NCBI GenBank assembly: GCA_963725645.1
Contig: CAVRZD010000006.1
Coordinates: forward strand, 310,001 to 374,000
Direction of reading: 5' to 3'
Source: JALYZC01 sp963725645
GTDB taxonomy: Bacteria; Actinomycetota; Thermoleophilia; Solirubrobacterales; Solirubrobacteraceae
DNA length: 64,000 nt
The stretch's first letter is position 1, and each line of letters starts with the position of its first letter. The notes under the pieces were generated by a model. It did no database searches. It had not been told where the DNA came from and saw only the letters and a list, made by a program, of their open reading frames with translations. Shown in pieces: positions 18,107 through 26,593 of this stretch. Both the position numbers and the translations under genes were made by a program.

Positions 18107-18820
18107 GTGACGCACGACGAGCCCCGCCGCCCCCGCACGTCCGACGAGGAGATCCTCCAGGCCGAGACGCCCGACGTCCTCTCGCTGCGCACGGACGACG
18201 AGCGCGCCGATCGCATCCACGACGAGGCGCTGGCGGGGTTCAACACGCTCGCGGGCGTCGGTCCGGCGGTGTCGGTGTTCGGGTCCGCGCGCACGGGCGA
18301 GGACCACCCCGACTACGCGCTCGCACGCGACGTCGCCGCGCGGCTCGGGCGAGCAGGCTTCGGCGTGATCACCGGCGGCGGGTCGGGCATCATGGAGGCG
18401 GCGAACCGCGGCGCGCGCGACGCGCGCGCGACCTCGGTGGGTCTCAACATCGAGCTGGCCCACGAGCAGGGGATGAACCGGTACGTGGACGTCGGGATGA
18501 CGTTCCACTACTTCTTCATCCGCAAGCTGATGTTCGTGCGCTACGCATCCGCGTTCGTCGTCTTCCCCGGCGGCTACGGCACGCTCGACGAGCTGTTCGA
18601 GGCCCTGACGCTGATCCAGACGGGCAAGGTCGACCGGTTCCCGGTCGTGCTCGCCGGCTGCGGCTACTGGGCCGACCTGCACGAGTTCCTCGGCGCCCAC
18701 GCGCTGCCGACCGGCAAGATCACCCAGCAGGATTTCGACGAGTTCAGCGTCACGCACGACCCGGCGGAGATCGTGTCGCGGATCGTCGGCGTGGTGCCCG
18801 TCCGACCGGCACCGGCCTGA
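18107..18820 (+). CDS. LOG-family nucleotide phosphoribohydrolase-like protein (TIGR00730)
   Basis: A 237-aa lysine-decarboxylase-like Rossmann protein of the LOG family, which cleaves ribose 5-phosphate from (cytokinin) nucleoside monophosphates in characterised members. GSARTG at 59-64, the phosphate-binding GGGSGIMEA at 90-98 and PGGYGTLDELFE at 154-165 (PGGxGTxxE, catalytic Glu) are all present. The earlier label 'lysine decarboxylase' for this family is misleading. It starts with GTG, probably on a leaderless mRNA. Its physiological substrate here is unknown. Confidence 0.93.
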   Translation: MTHDEPRRPRTSDEEILQAETPDVLSLRTDDERADRIHDEALAGFNTLAGVGPAVSVFGSARTGEDHPDYALARDVAARLGRAGFGVITGGGSGIMEAANRGARDARATSVGLNIELAHEQGMNRYVDVGMTFHYFFIRKLMFVRYASAFVVFPGGYGTLDELFEALTLIQTGKVDRFPVVLAGCGYWADLHEFLGAHALPTGKITQQDFDEFSVTHDPAEIVSRIVGVVPVRPAPA

Positions 18821-18823
18821 TGC

Positions 18824-18841
18824 GCGCCAAGCGCGTGGCGC
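18824..18841. terminator. Hairpin after LOG gene
   Basis: GCGCCA at 18824-18829 and TGGCGC at 18836-18841 pair across a six-base loop, four bases after the LOG stop codon. No T-tract follows. It may end the LOG transcript before the PepF promoter. Confidence 0.3.
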
Positions 18842-18900
18842 TGGTGTGCGCCTTGAGCCGGTACCAGCGCAGTGGGCGCGGCCAGATACACGCCGACGCG

Positions 18901-18906
18901 TAAGCT
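18901..18906 (+). promoter_or_regulatory. -10-like TAAGCT before PepF-type gene
   Basis: TAAGCT ends six bases before the GTG at 18913, with no Shine-Dalgarno sequence, consistent with leaderless transcription. The same hexamer precedes the LOG gene. Confidence 0.45.
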
Positions 18907-18912
18907 CCGCGC

Positions 18913-20736
18913 GTGCCCGACCAGACGATCGCGACGGCCGGCCCCGACGACGTCGAGCAGGTCGAGTGGGACCTGGCTCCGCTCGTCGACGACGACGCCG
19001 AGGCCGGCGCCCTCCGGCTGCTCGACGACGCCGACCGGCGCGCCACCGCGTTCGCCGAGGCGTGCGCGGGCAAGGTGGCCGAATTCGACGCTGATGCGCT
19101 CCGGGACGCGATGCGCGAGCTCGGGACCATCGCGGAGCTGGCCGGCCGCGCCGGCACCTACGCGATGCTGCGCTTCGCGGTCGACACCGCCGATCCCGAA
19201 CGCGGCGCGCTGCTTCAGCGCGTCCAGGAGCGGGGGACGGCGATCGAGACGAAGCTGCTGTTCTTCGACCTCGAGTGGGCGAAGCTCGCCGACGCGCGCG
19301 CCGAGGAGCTGCTGACCGCCGAGGGCCTGGACTTCTGCCGGCACCACCTGCGCAACCTGCGCCGCTACCGCCCGCACCTGCTCTCGGAGCCCGAGGAGAA
19401 GGTGCTGACCGAGAAGGCGATCACCGGGCGCAGCGCCTGGTCGCGCCTGTTCGCCGAGGTGACGTCGGCGATCGAGGTCACGGTGGAGGGGGAGGGCGGC
19501 CCGGTGCCGCTCGACGCCGCCCTCGCGCGGCTCGCCTCGCCCGATCGCGACGAGCGCCGGCGCGTCGCCGAGGCGGTGACCGAGGCGCTGGAGCCGGGGC
19601 TGCGCACCCGCGGCTTCGTCCTCAACACGCTGCTGCACGACAAGGCCGTCGACGACCGCCTGCGCTCCTACGATCACTGGCTCGCCTCGCGCAACCTCTC
19701 CAACGAGGCCAGCGACGAGTCGGTGGAGGCGCTGGTCGAGGCCGTCCGCGCCCGCTACGACATCCCGCAGCGCTGGTACCGGCTCAAGGCGCAGCTGCTC
19801 GGCCTCGACCGCCTGGCCGACTACGACCGCGCGGCCGCCGTCACCGAGGCCGACCCGCAGATCCCCTGGCCCGAGGCCCGCGACCTCGTCCTCGATTCCT
19901 ACGCCGGCTTCGATCCGCGCATCGGCGATGTGGTCCAGCGCTTCTTCGCGGAGCACTGGATCGACGCGCCGGTGCGGCCGAGCAAGCGCGGCGGCGCCTT
20001 CTGCGCGTACGCCGTGCCGTCGGTGCACCCCTACGTGATGCTCAACTACACCGCCAAGCGCCGCGACGTGCTGATCCTCGCGCACGAGCTGGGTCACGGC
20101 GTGCACGCCGCGCTGGCCGCGCCGCAGGGCGTCTTCCACCAGCACACGCCGCTCACGCTGTCGGAGACCGCGTCGGTGTTCGGCGAGGCGATCGTGTTCG
20201 GGCGGCTGCTGGAGCGGGCCGACTCGCCCGAGTCGCGCCTGGCCCTGGTGACCGAGAGCCTCGAGGGCTCGATCGCGACCGTGTTCCGCCAGGTCGCCAT
20301 GAACCGCTTCGAGGATCTCGCCCACACCGGCCGACGCGACGAGGGGGAGCTTTCGGTCGAGCGGATCGGCGAGCTGTGGGCCGAGAGCCAGGAGGAGATG
20401 TTCGGCGACGCCGTCGAGGTCACGGACGGGTACCGCTCGTGGTGGTCCTACGTGCCCCACTTCATCTCCACGCCCGGATACGTCTACGCCTACGCGTACG
20501 GGCAGCTGCTCGCGCTGTCGGTGTACCGGCGCTACCGCGAGGCCGGCGCGGACTTCGTCGACAGCTACGTCGAGATGCTCTCCGCGGGCGGGTCCAAGCC
20601 CCCGGAGGAACTGGCGAAGATCGTGGATGTTGACTTGATCGATCCCGGTTTCTGGGACTCCGGGCTCGACCTCGTGGCCGAGCAGCTCGAGACCGCCGAG
20701 GCCGCGGCCCGCGAGGCCGGCCGCGTCCCCGCCTGA
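18913..20736 (+). CDS. M3-family oligoendopeptidase (PepF-like)
   Basis: Cytoplasmic zinc metallopeptidase that trims short peptides. The 607-aa length is normal for M3B enzymes. The zinc site is HELGH at 391-395 with the third ligand Glu418 in TLSETASVFGE. The C-terminal YVYAYAYGQLLALSVY stretch matches the substrate-binding helix with the conserved tyrosines of the family. The protein has no signal peptide. A GTG start closely follows TAAGCT. Downstream genes begin six bases after the stop and may be co-transcribed. Confidence 0.95.
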   Translation: MPDQTIATAGPDDVEQVEWDLAPLVDDDAEAGALRLLDDADRRATAFAEACAGKVAEFDADALRDAMRELGTIAELAGRAGTYAMLRFAVDTADPERGALLQRVQERGTAIETKLLFFDLEWAKLADARAEELLTAEGLDFCRHHLRNLRRYRPHLLSEPEEKVLTEKAITGRSAWSRLFAEVTSAIEVTVEGEGGPVPLDAALARLASPDRDERRRVAEAVTEALEPGLRTRGFVLNTLLHDKAVDDRLRSYDHWLASRNLSNEASDESVEALVEAVRARYDIPQRWYRLKAQLLGLDRLADYDRAAAVTEADPQIPWPEARDLVLDSYAGFDPRIGDVVQRFFAEHWIDAPVRPSKRGGAFCAYAVPSVHPYVMLNYTAKRRDVLILAHELGHGVHAALAAPQGVFHQHTPLTLSETASVFGEAIVFGRLLERADSPESRLALVTESLEGSIATVFRQVAMNRFEDLAHTGRRDEGELSVERIGELWAESQEEMFGDAVEVTDGYRSWWSYVPHFISTPGYVYAYAYGQLLALSVYRRYREAGADFVDSYVEMLSAGGSKPPEELAKIVDVDLIDPGFWDSGLDLVAEQLETAEAAAREAGRVPA

Positions 20737-20741
20737 CGACG

Positions 20742-21029
20742 ATGCCGTCGGCCGAGCTGCGCGTGCGCCTGCAGCCGCGTGCCAGCCGCGAGTCGATCGG
20801 CCCCGAACGCGCCGGCGTCGTGCGCATCGGCGTCACCGCGCCGCCGGTCGACGGCGCCGCCAACCAGGCGCTGTGCAGGCTGATCGCCAAGCGCGCCGGG
20901 GTGGCGCGAGGGCGGGTCGCGGTGGTCCGGGGAGTGCGCGCGCGGGACAAGGTCGTCCGGGTCGAGGGGATCGGCCTGCGGGCTCTCCGTGAGGCCCTCG
21001 GTCTGGATCGCTACTCTGCGCGCGAATGA
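20742..21029 (+). CDS. DUF167 / YggU-family protein
   Basis: A small 95-aa protein of the widespread DUF167 family. AELRVRLQPRASRESI at the start and the core APPVDGAANQALCRLIAKRAGVARGRV region match the family, including the PVDGxAN motif. The cellular role of this family is not established. It begins six bases after the PepF stop and its own stop overlaps the next start (ATGA), so it is likely part of a three-gene transcript. There is no ribosome binding site, so translational coupling is probable. Confidence 0.88.
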   Translation: MPSAELRVRLQPRASRESIGPERAGVVRIGVTAPPVDGAANQALCRLIAKRAGVARGRVAVVRGVRARDKVVRVEGIGLRALREALGLDRYSARE

Positions 21030-21331
21030 ACGGGAAGACGCTGCAGAACCGCCTCGTGATCGCCACGGGGATGTGGCGCGACGCCACCGACGAGCCGCTG
21101 CCGAAGCTCGCGCCGGGAGAGCCCGCGGAGCAGATCCAGGAGTTCGAGCTGCGCCTCGTGGACATGCTCTGCCGCGACGCGACGCCCGGGAACGCGCGCG
21201 ACGTGGCGGATCGCACCTGGGACCTCGTCCAGGACCGCGCCGACGACGATCCGGTGAAGCGCAAGGTGGTCGAGGCCCACGAGACGCTGGCCAAGCTCTC
21301 GGCCGGCACGTTCGGCGGTCCGGGCGAGTGA
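21026..21331 (+). CDS. Uncharacterised small soluble protein, 101 aa
   Basis: I do not recognise the family. The protein is short, soluble, without cysteine clusters (one Cys at about 50), with acidic and basic residues spread as in a helical domain (EQIQEFELRLVDMLCRDA; VVEAHETLAKLSAGTF). It overlaps the YggU gene by four bases (ATGA), which supports real translation by coupling. A TACTCT hexamer at 21012-21017 ends eight bases before its ATG and could also give a leaderless transcript from inside the upstream gene. Confidence 0.6.
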   Translation: MNGKTLQNRLVIATGMWRDATDEPLPKLAPGEPAEQIQEFELRLVDMLCRDATPGNARDVADRTWDLVQDRADDDPVKRKVVEAHETLAKLSAGTFGGPGE

Positions 21332-21394
21332 GCCGCCGCCGTCCGACGATGCCGGGCCGCGACTTCGCGCCGTCGGCGGCGTTGTAGAGGGTCG

Positions 21395-22945
21395 ATGCGA
21401 TCTCGTAGGCGCCTCGGGCAGATCATGGTCGCGTGCGCGCTCGCGACCGCCGGGCTGACGGCGGCCGCGGCGCCGGCCGCGGCCGCGCCGACGCAGGAGT
21501 CGATGTTCCAGGACGACTACCTGCTCGTGTTCAAATCCCCGTCGAGCGTGGCGAACACGATGGACACGCTGCACTACCTCGGCGTCGACCGCATTCGCGT
21601 GACCGTGTTCTGGAACCTGATCGCGCCGAACCCGGCGTCGCGCAACAGGCCGCGCTTCGACGCGACCGACCCCGCCGCCTATCCGCCCGGATCGTGGCGC
21701 ACCTACGACACGATCGTGCGCCTCGCCGCGGCCCGGGGCATCGGCGTGAACTTCAACGTCTGGGGGGCGGTGCCGGTCTGGGCGGGCGGCAGGACCACGT
21801 ACCCGCCGTTCGTGGGCCACTTCCGGCCGTCGGCGGACGAGTTCGGCCGGTTCATGACCGCGCTGGGCCGCCGCTACGACGGGACCTACCCCGGTGACGA
21901 CGGGCGCGTGCTGCCGCGGGTGTCCTTCTGGTCCTTCTGGAACGAGCCCGACGGGATCCATTTCCTGGCGCCGGTGTGGCAACGCCACGGCGGCACCTGG
22001 GTCGAGACCGGCGCGGTCATCTACCGCTCGCTGGTGGATGCGGGCTGGAGTGCGCTGAGCGCGACCGGGCACGTGCCCCGCGACACGATCCTGGTCGGCG
22101 AGACGGCGCCGAAGGCCAAGGCGGATCCGGCGGCCTCGCGGTCGATGCGCCCGCTGCGCTTCATCCGCGCGCTCTACTGCGTGGACGGCGGCCTGCGCCC
22201 CCTGCGCGGCCGCGCGGCGAGCCTCCGCGGGTGCCCGACGCGCGACCAGGCGCGCGCCTTCCCGGCCGCCCACCCCGGGCTCTTCGCGGCCACGGGCTAT
22301 GCCCACCACCCCTACCAGCTGCTGCTGTCGCCGACGCTCCCGTCCGAGCCCGATTCCGTCACGACCGCGGACATCCCGCGGCTGACCGGCACGCTGGACG
22401 GCATCTTCCGCGCGTACCGCCGGGCCCGCCGGCTCCCGATCTACAACACCGAGTTCGGCTACGAGAGCCGCCCTCCGAGTGCGTTCGGCGTCCCGCTCTT
22501 CACCCAGGCGGCCTACCTGAACCAGTCCGAGTTCATGGGCTATCGCAACCCGCGCCTCGTCTCGTTCTCGCAGTTCCTGCTCGCGGACTCCAGCAGCGCG
22601 CAGCAGTTCCAGACGGGACTGATCCAGCGCAACGGCCGGCTCAAGCCCGCCTACGGCGCCTACCGCACGCCGATCTGGGTCTCGAACCCGTTCTCGCGGC
22701 GCGGCCGCTTCCGCGTCTGGGGGTTGTTCCGCCCCGGGCGGCGCGAGGGTGTCCGGACGGCCTCGATCCAGTTCGCGCCCTTCGGCGGGCCCTTCGCGAC
22801 GGTGGCGACCGCGTCGGCGGCGCGCGCCCGGGGCTACGTCGACCGGACGATCACGGTTCCGCGCTCGGGCTTCGTGCGCCTGGCGTGGCGGGACCCCGTG
22901 GCCCGCGCCACGGTCTTCAGCCGGCCCGTCGCGGTGTACCGCTGA
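21395..22945 (+). CDS. Secreted glycoside hydrolase, clan GH-A type
   Basis: A 516-aa exported TIM-barrel protein. A signal peptide with basic start (MRSRRR) and Ala-rich end covers about residues 1-32. In the barrel, the acid/base Glu is at 184 in FWSFWNEPD and the nucleophile Glu at 353 in IYNTEFGYE, on strands 4 and 7 as expected for clan A. A C-terminal beta region (about 430-516, Arg-rich) follows. I cannot choose among GH5, GH39 and related families, so the polysaccharide is unknown. No transporter or regulator for sugar uptake lies nearby. The ATG follows TAGAGGGTCG, which could be read as a weak ribosome site or a -10. Confidence 0.8.
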   Translation: MRSRRRLGQIMVACALATAGLTAAAAPAAAAPTQESMFQDDYLLVFKSPSSVANTMDTLHYLGVDRIRVTVFWNLIAPNPASRNRPRFDATDPAAYPPGSWRTYDTIVRLAAARGIGVNFNVWGAVPVWAGGRTTYPPFVGHFRPSADEFGRFMTALGRRYDGTYPGDDGRVLPRVSFWSFWNEPDGIHFLAPVWQRHGGTWVETGAVIYRSLVDAGWSALSATGHVPRDTILVGETAPKAKADPAASRSMRPLRFIRALYCVDGGLRPLRGRAASLRGCPTRDQARAFPAAHPGLFAATGYAHHPYQLLLSPTLPSEPDSVTTADIPRLTGTLDGIFRAYRRARRLPIYNTEFGYESRPPSAFGVPLFTQAAYLNQSEFMGYRNPRLVSFSQFLLADSSSAQQFQTGLIQRNGRLKPAYGAYRTPIWVSNPFSRRGRFRVWGLFRPGRREGVRTASIQFAPFGGPFATVATASAARARGYVDRTITVPRSGFVRLAWRDPVARATVFSRPVAVYR

Positions 22946-23032
22946 TCCGCTGCGAGGACTCGCGCGCGCACGTTCACGCGGCGTCCGCCGAGGCTGCCGC
23001 GTAGCCAGCCGCGCCTGCAAGACCGCTTGCAC

Positions 23033-23048
23033 TGTGACCCCCGTCACA
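23033..23048. promoter_or_regulatory. CRP-like palindrome TGTGA-N6-TCACA
   Basis: TGTGA at 23033-23037 and TCACA at 23044-23048 flank six bases. This is the exact consensus of CRP/FNR-family cAMP-type regulators. It sits in the 248-base gap upstream of the M23 peptidase gene, 145 bases before the preferred GTG start, so it could control that gene. No crp-like gene is in the window. Confidence 0.5.
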
Positions 23049-23193
23049 GAGCGGCGAACTGCTGTTCCCCTACCCTGAGGTTCGCCTCGCGCTCATGCGC
23101 CCGCTCGCCGGGCGCCCGCGGGGCACCCGGGCGGCCACTCCGCCCGCCGCGTCGCCCGCGACGCGTGCCGACCGACAGGAGGCGCAGCCGCCC

Positions 23194-23790
23194 GTGCCGT
23201 TCGAGTTCCGTCGTGCCCATCTGTTCGCCGTCGTCGTCGTGATCACCGCGCTCGCGGCCGGTCTCGGGCTGGCCGAGTCCTCCGCCGACGTCGGCCGCGC
23301 CGCGCTGCCGACCCGGCTCGTCCCCGGCACCGCACCGGCGCTCGTGATTCCGCGCGCGGCCCGGCCCCCGGGGGTCGCCCACGTCCATCCGGTCGAGGGT
23401 CGGGTCGACTACGGCGAGGCGGCGGCGCGCTTCGGCAACAACCGCGGTGACCACGTGCACGAGGGTCAGGACGTCTTCGCGCCCATCGGCACCCCGGTGG
23501 TGGCGGTCGCCGACGGCGTCGTGCTCGAGTCGGGCGGCGGCGACGCGCGCGGCAACTACGTCGCGATCTACGAGCCACGCGCGCGGCGCACGTACGTCTA
23601 TCTCCACATGGAGGCGGCCCCGCTCGTCAAGCCCGGCCAGCGCGTCCGCGCCGGACAGCGAGTCGGACGGCTGGGTTGCACCGGCTCCTGCTTCGGCCCG
23701 CACCTGCACTTCGAGGTGCGCCGCGGGCGCGGATCGCAGCGCCACGCGATCGACCCGCTGCCGCTGCTGCGCCGCTGGCCCCGCGCGTAG
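23194..23790 (+). CDS. Membrane-anchored M23 (LytM-type) peptidase
   Basis: Predicted zinc endopeptidase, or LytM-like activator, acting on peptidoglycan outside the membrane. I start at the GTG at 23194 because AGGAGG lies at 23177-23182 and the signal-anchor helix then follows at residues 6-28. An in-frame ATG at 23095 would add 33 low-complexity residues and lacks a ribosome site. The LytM ligands are complete: HxxxD at 89-93 (HEGQD) and HLH at 170-172 (HLHFEV). The C-terminus ends soon after, so this is a minimal M23 unit without a cell-wall-binding domain. Regulation by a CRP-like factor is possible. Confidence 0.88.
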   Translation: MPFEFRRAHLFAVVVVITALAAGLGLAESSADVGRAALPTRLVPGTAPALVIPRAARPPGVAHVHPVEGRVDYGEAAARFGNNRGDHVHEGQDVFAPIGTPVVAVADGVVLESGGGDARGNYVAIYEPRARRTYVYLHMEAAPLVKPGQRVRAGQRVGRLGCTGSCFGPHLHFEVRRGRGSQRHAIDPLPLLRRWPRA

Positions 23791-23805
23791 CGCCGCTCGC
23801 CGGCG

Positions 23806-24882
23806 CTACTCGACGTCGCTGACCCGCGTGCCGGCCGAGAACGCGACGACGCGGCTCGGCCCGAGCCGCCGCGCGGCGGTGACCGCCTGGTCCGCGCCGT
23901 GGCGAAGCTCCTCGACGGTTGAGGCCTGCTCCGGGAAGGAGGCCACGCCGACGGCGACCTCGACCTCGTGGCCCGCGGGCGCCGGGCCGACCGCCCCCAG
24001 GACCTCGGCCTGGATGCGCTCGGCGAGCACGTAGGCGCCGTGGTCGGAGACGTAGGGGACGATCACGGCGAAGGTGCGGTCTCCCGTGCGAGCCGCGACG
24101 TCGATGCGGCGGACGGCGCGGCGCACGGCCGCTCCCGTCCCCTCGAGGGCGCGGTCGACGCGGATCGGGTCGCCGCCGTTGTCGGGCCAGTACAGGTGGA
24201 TTGCGATCAGGCCGACGTTGACGTGGCCGCGGCGCGCGCGCTCGAGCTCCATCTCGAGCGTGTCCACGAAGGCGCGGCGGTTGAGCAGCCCGGTGATCGT
24301 GTCGGTGCGGGAGGCCTCGCCGAGCGCGCGGATCAGCCGGTCGACGCGGTCCTTGAGCAGACCGATCATCGCGCCGGCGACGACGAGCGCGCTCGTCGTC
24401 ACGGCCCAGCGCACGACCGACGGGCTGGGGGCGTCGGGGATCACGGCCAGGACCGCGGCGTAGGAGCAGGCGATGAACGCGAGCTGGAGCACCGCCATGC
24501 GCCGCGAGAAGAAGTAGAAGGCATAGATCGCGATCCAGAAATAGAACATCGCGAACGCGCTGGTGCTCTCGCCGCTCGAGTAGATCGTCCACTCGATCAG
24601 CATCGTGCCGCAGGCCAGGAACACCGGGAACGTCCAGCCGGGGAGGCGGTCGTAGCCGGCGAGCAGCACGAACGCGATCCCGAAGCCGCTCCCGGCCGTG
24701 GCGATCATGCGCGGCTCGTCGGCCGGCGCGTGCCCGACGACCAGCGCGAGCAACGAGATGGACGCACCGGCGAAGAACAGGAACATCAGCGAACGCGCCA
24801 TCAGCCCCCGGTCGCCCTGGCGGTAGCGGAGGGGCCGGGGGTCCGGTGCGAGTCCGAGGCGCTGGCGGAGCGGCGGCGTCAC
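23806..24882 (-). CDS. Membrane protein with degenerate GGDEF domain
   Basis: About 358 aa from the GTG at 24882 (VTPPLRQRLG). It has five to six membrane helices (about 30-190) and then a GGDEF-fold domain starting DTITGLLNRRAF. The active-site loop, normally RxGGDEF, reads AARTGDRTFAVIV, and the metal-binding Asp of the first half is replaced (LIAIHLYWPDN), so c-di-GMP synthesis is not expected. It may bind nucleotide or act as a partner for the intact enzyme at 12778-15474. A start further upstream would run into the divergent exporter gene. Confidence 0.8.
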   Translation of the reverse strand: MTPPLRQRLGLAPDPRPLRYRQGDRGLMARSLMFLFFAGASISLLALVVGHAPADEPRMIATAGSGFGIAFVLLAGYDRLPGWTFPVFLACGTMLIEWTIYSSGESTSAFAMFYFWIAIYAFYFFSRRMAVLQLAFIACSYAAVLAVIPDAPSPSVVRWAVTTSALVVAGAMIGLLKDRVDRLIRALGEASRTDTITGLLNRRAFVDTLEMELERARRGHVNVGLIAIHLYWPDNGGDPIRVDRALEGTGAAVRRAVRRIDVAARTGDRTFAVIVPYVSDHGAYVLAERIQAEVLGAVGPAPAGHEVEVAVGVASFPEQASTVEELRHGADQAVTAARRLGPSRVVAFSAGTRVSDVE

Positions 24883-24941
24883 ATGGTCTGTATCGGCAGA
24901 ACGGGTGAGTCTGCTGTCCCCGGTTTGGAGGAATTGCACGC

Positions 24942-26549
24942 GTGGGCGTGGTAGACACGGGCCGAATGGAGTCGTCGTCTCGCTCCAACGCGCCATTCCC
25001 GGTCATGCCGCTGGTCGCCATGGGCCTCGGGGTGCTGATCCTGGCCAACGACTTCTCGGCGCTCAACGTCGCGCTGCCGCAGATCGAGAGGGACTTCGAC
25101 GCGCAGGTCTCGACCGTCCAGTGGGTGGTCAACGGCTATGCGCTCGTCTTCGGCGTGCTGATCGTGTCCGGCGGGCGCCTCGCGGACCTCTTCGGCCGCC
25201 GGCGCATGTTCTTCGTCGGCACCGCGATCTTCACCGCCTTCTCGATTCTCGGCGGCGCCGCGCAGGACGTCGACTGGCTGATCGCCGCCCGCTGCCTGAT
25301 GGGCATCGGCGGCGCGCTGATGTGGCCGGCCATCCTCGGCATGACCTACGCCGCGCTGCCCGAGGAGAAGGCCGGGCTCGCCGGTGGGTTGATCCTCGGC
25401 GCGGCCGGGGTGGGCAACGCCGTCGGCCCACTGGTCGGCGGCGTGCTCACGGACCTGCTCAGCTGGCGCTGGATCTTCTTCGCCAATGTGCCGATCGCCG
25501 CATTCGCGGTGCTCGTGACCCTGGCGAAGATGCACCAGCCGCGCGCGGAGACCGAGGGCGAGAAGATCGACTACGCCGGCAGCGCCGTGCTGTCGGTCGC
25601 GCTCGTCGCGCTGCTCGTGGCGCTCGATCAGGCGACCGACTGGGGCTGGGGCGACCCGAGGGTCATCACGCTGCTGGCGGTCTTCGTGGTCCTGATCCCG
25701 GTGTTCGTGCTGATCGAGCGCCGGATGGGTCGTAACGCGCTCGTACCGCCCGATGTCATGCGCAACGCCAGCTTCTCGATGGCGTGCCTGGCGATCCTGA
25801 TGATGTCGGCCACCTTCTTCGCGTCGCTGCTGTACCTGCCGCAGCTGATGATCAAGCTCTTCGACTACTCCCCGATCCAGGCGGGGCTCGGGCTGCTGCC
25901 GCTGATGGGCATGTTCGCCATCGTCTCGTTCCTGGCCGGGCCGCTGTACAACCGCCTCGGGCCCAAGCTCATCATCAGCCTCGGTGCGGCCTGCATCACC
26001 GTCGGTCCGTTCCTGCTGTCGTTCGCGCATTCCGACTCGAGCTACGGGTCGCTCGTGCCCGGGATGGTTGTGCTCGGAATCGGGCTCGGGCTGTTCTACG
26101 CCTCGGCGACCACGGCCGGGGTCACCGCCGTCCCACCCGAGCGCACGAGCCTGGCCGGCGGCATCGTGTACATGTTCCAGATCGCCGGCGGGTCGGTCGG
26201 GCTGGGCCTGACCACCACCGTGTTCACGGCGGCGATCCACACGAGCCTGGCCGACGACGTCGGGCCGAGCGTGCCGGACCGCTCGCAGAACGCGATCCAC
26301 GGGATCCTCGCGGGAACCGACTCGGCCAAGCAGGCGCTGGCCGACTTCTCGACGAAGGCGATGGACCAGGTCGTCCAGATCGTGCGCGAGGCGTTCGCAG
26401 CCGGGTTCCACAGCGCGCTCCTCCTCGACGCGGCGCTGGCGTTCGTCGGCTTCCTGGTTGCGCTGTTCTTCGTCGGCGGCCGGCTGCGGCTGCGGCGACG
26501 CCCCGCGGCGGCCGAGCCGGCCGCAGCGCGAGAGTCAGAGCCCGCCTGA
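24942..26549 (+). CDS. DHA2-family MFS exporter
   Basis: Third 14-helix DHA2 exporter of the window (535 aa). It has helix-1 motif NDFSALNVALPQIERDF, motif A (GGRLADLFGRRRMF) and a long periplasmic-type loop near the C-terminus with a helical segment (FSTKAMDQVVQIVREAF) before the last helix, seen in several DHA2 transporters. The GTG start is supported by GGAGG at 24927-24931, ten bases upstream. This contrasts with the leaderless-looking starts of many neighbours. It is divergent from the degenerate GGDEF gene and possibly in one transcript with the cupredoxin gene 44 bases downstream. Confidence 0.93.
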   Translation: MGVVDTGRMESSSRSNAPFPVMPLVAMGLGVLILANDFSALNVALPQIERDFDAQVSTVQWVVNGYALVFGVLIVSGGRLADLFGRRRMFFVGTAIFTAFSILGGAAQDVDWLIAARCLMGIGGALMWPAILGMTYAALPEEKAGLAGGLILGAAGVGNAVGPLVGGVLTDLLSWRWIFFANVPIAAFAVLVTLAKMHQPRAETEGEKIDYAGSAVLSVALVALLVALDQATDWGWGDPRVITLLAVFVVLIPVFVLIERRMGRNALVPPDVMRNASFSMACLAILMMSATFFASLLYLPQLMIKLFDYSPIQAGLGLLPLMGMFAIVSFLAGPLYNRLGPKLIISLGAACITVGPFLLSFAHSDSSYGSLVPGMVVLGIGLGLFYASATTAGVTAVPPERTSLAGGIVYMFQIAGGSVGLGLTTTVFTAAIHTSLADDVGPSVPDRSQNAIHGILAGTDSAKQALADFSTKAMDQVVQIVREAFAAGFHSALLLDAALAFVGFLVALFFVGGRLRLRRRPAAAEPAAARESEPA

Positions 26550-26593
26550 CCCCATGGAGTACCCTCCTTGAGGGGAGGCGCCGGTGCACTCAC

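Noticed and set aside
18820..18903. A 27-codon ORF (MRAKRVALVCALSRYQRSGRG...) between LOG and PepF genes
   Set aside because: It overlaps the LOG stop by one base, but it has no ribosome site and no recognisable features, and its stop is part of the TAAGCT hexamer. Too little to call a gene.
25784..26593. Extension of the cupredoxin frame back through the exporter gene
   Set aside because: The upstream part is an out-of-frame shadow of the exporter. The signal peptide begins at GTG 26594.
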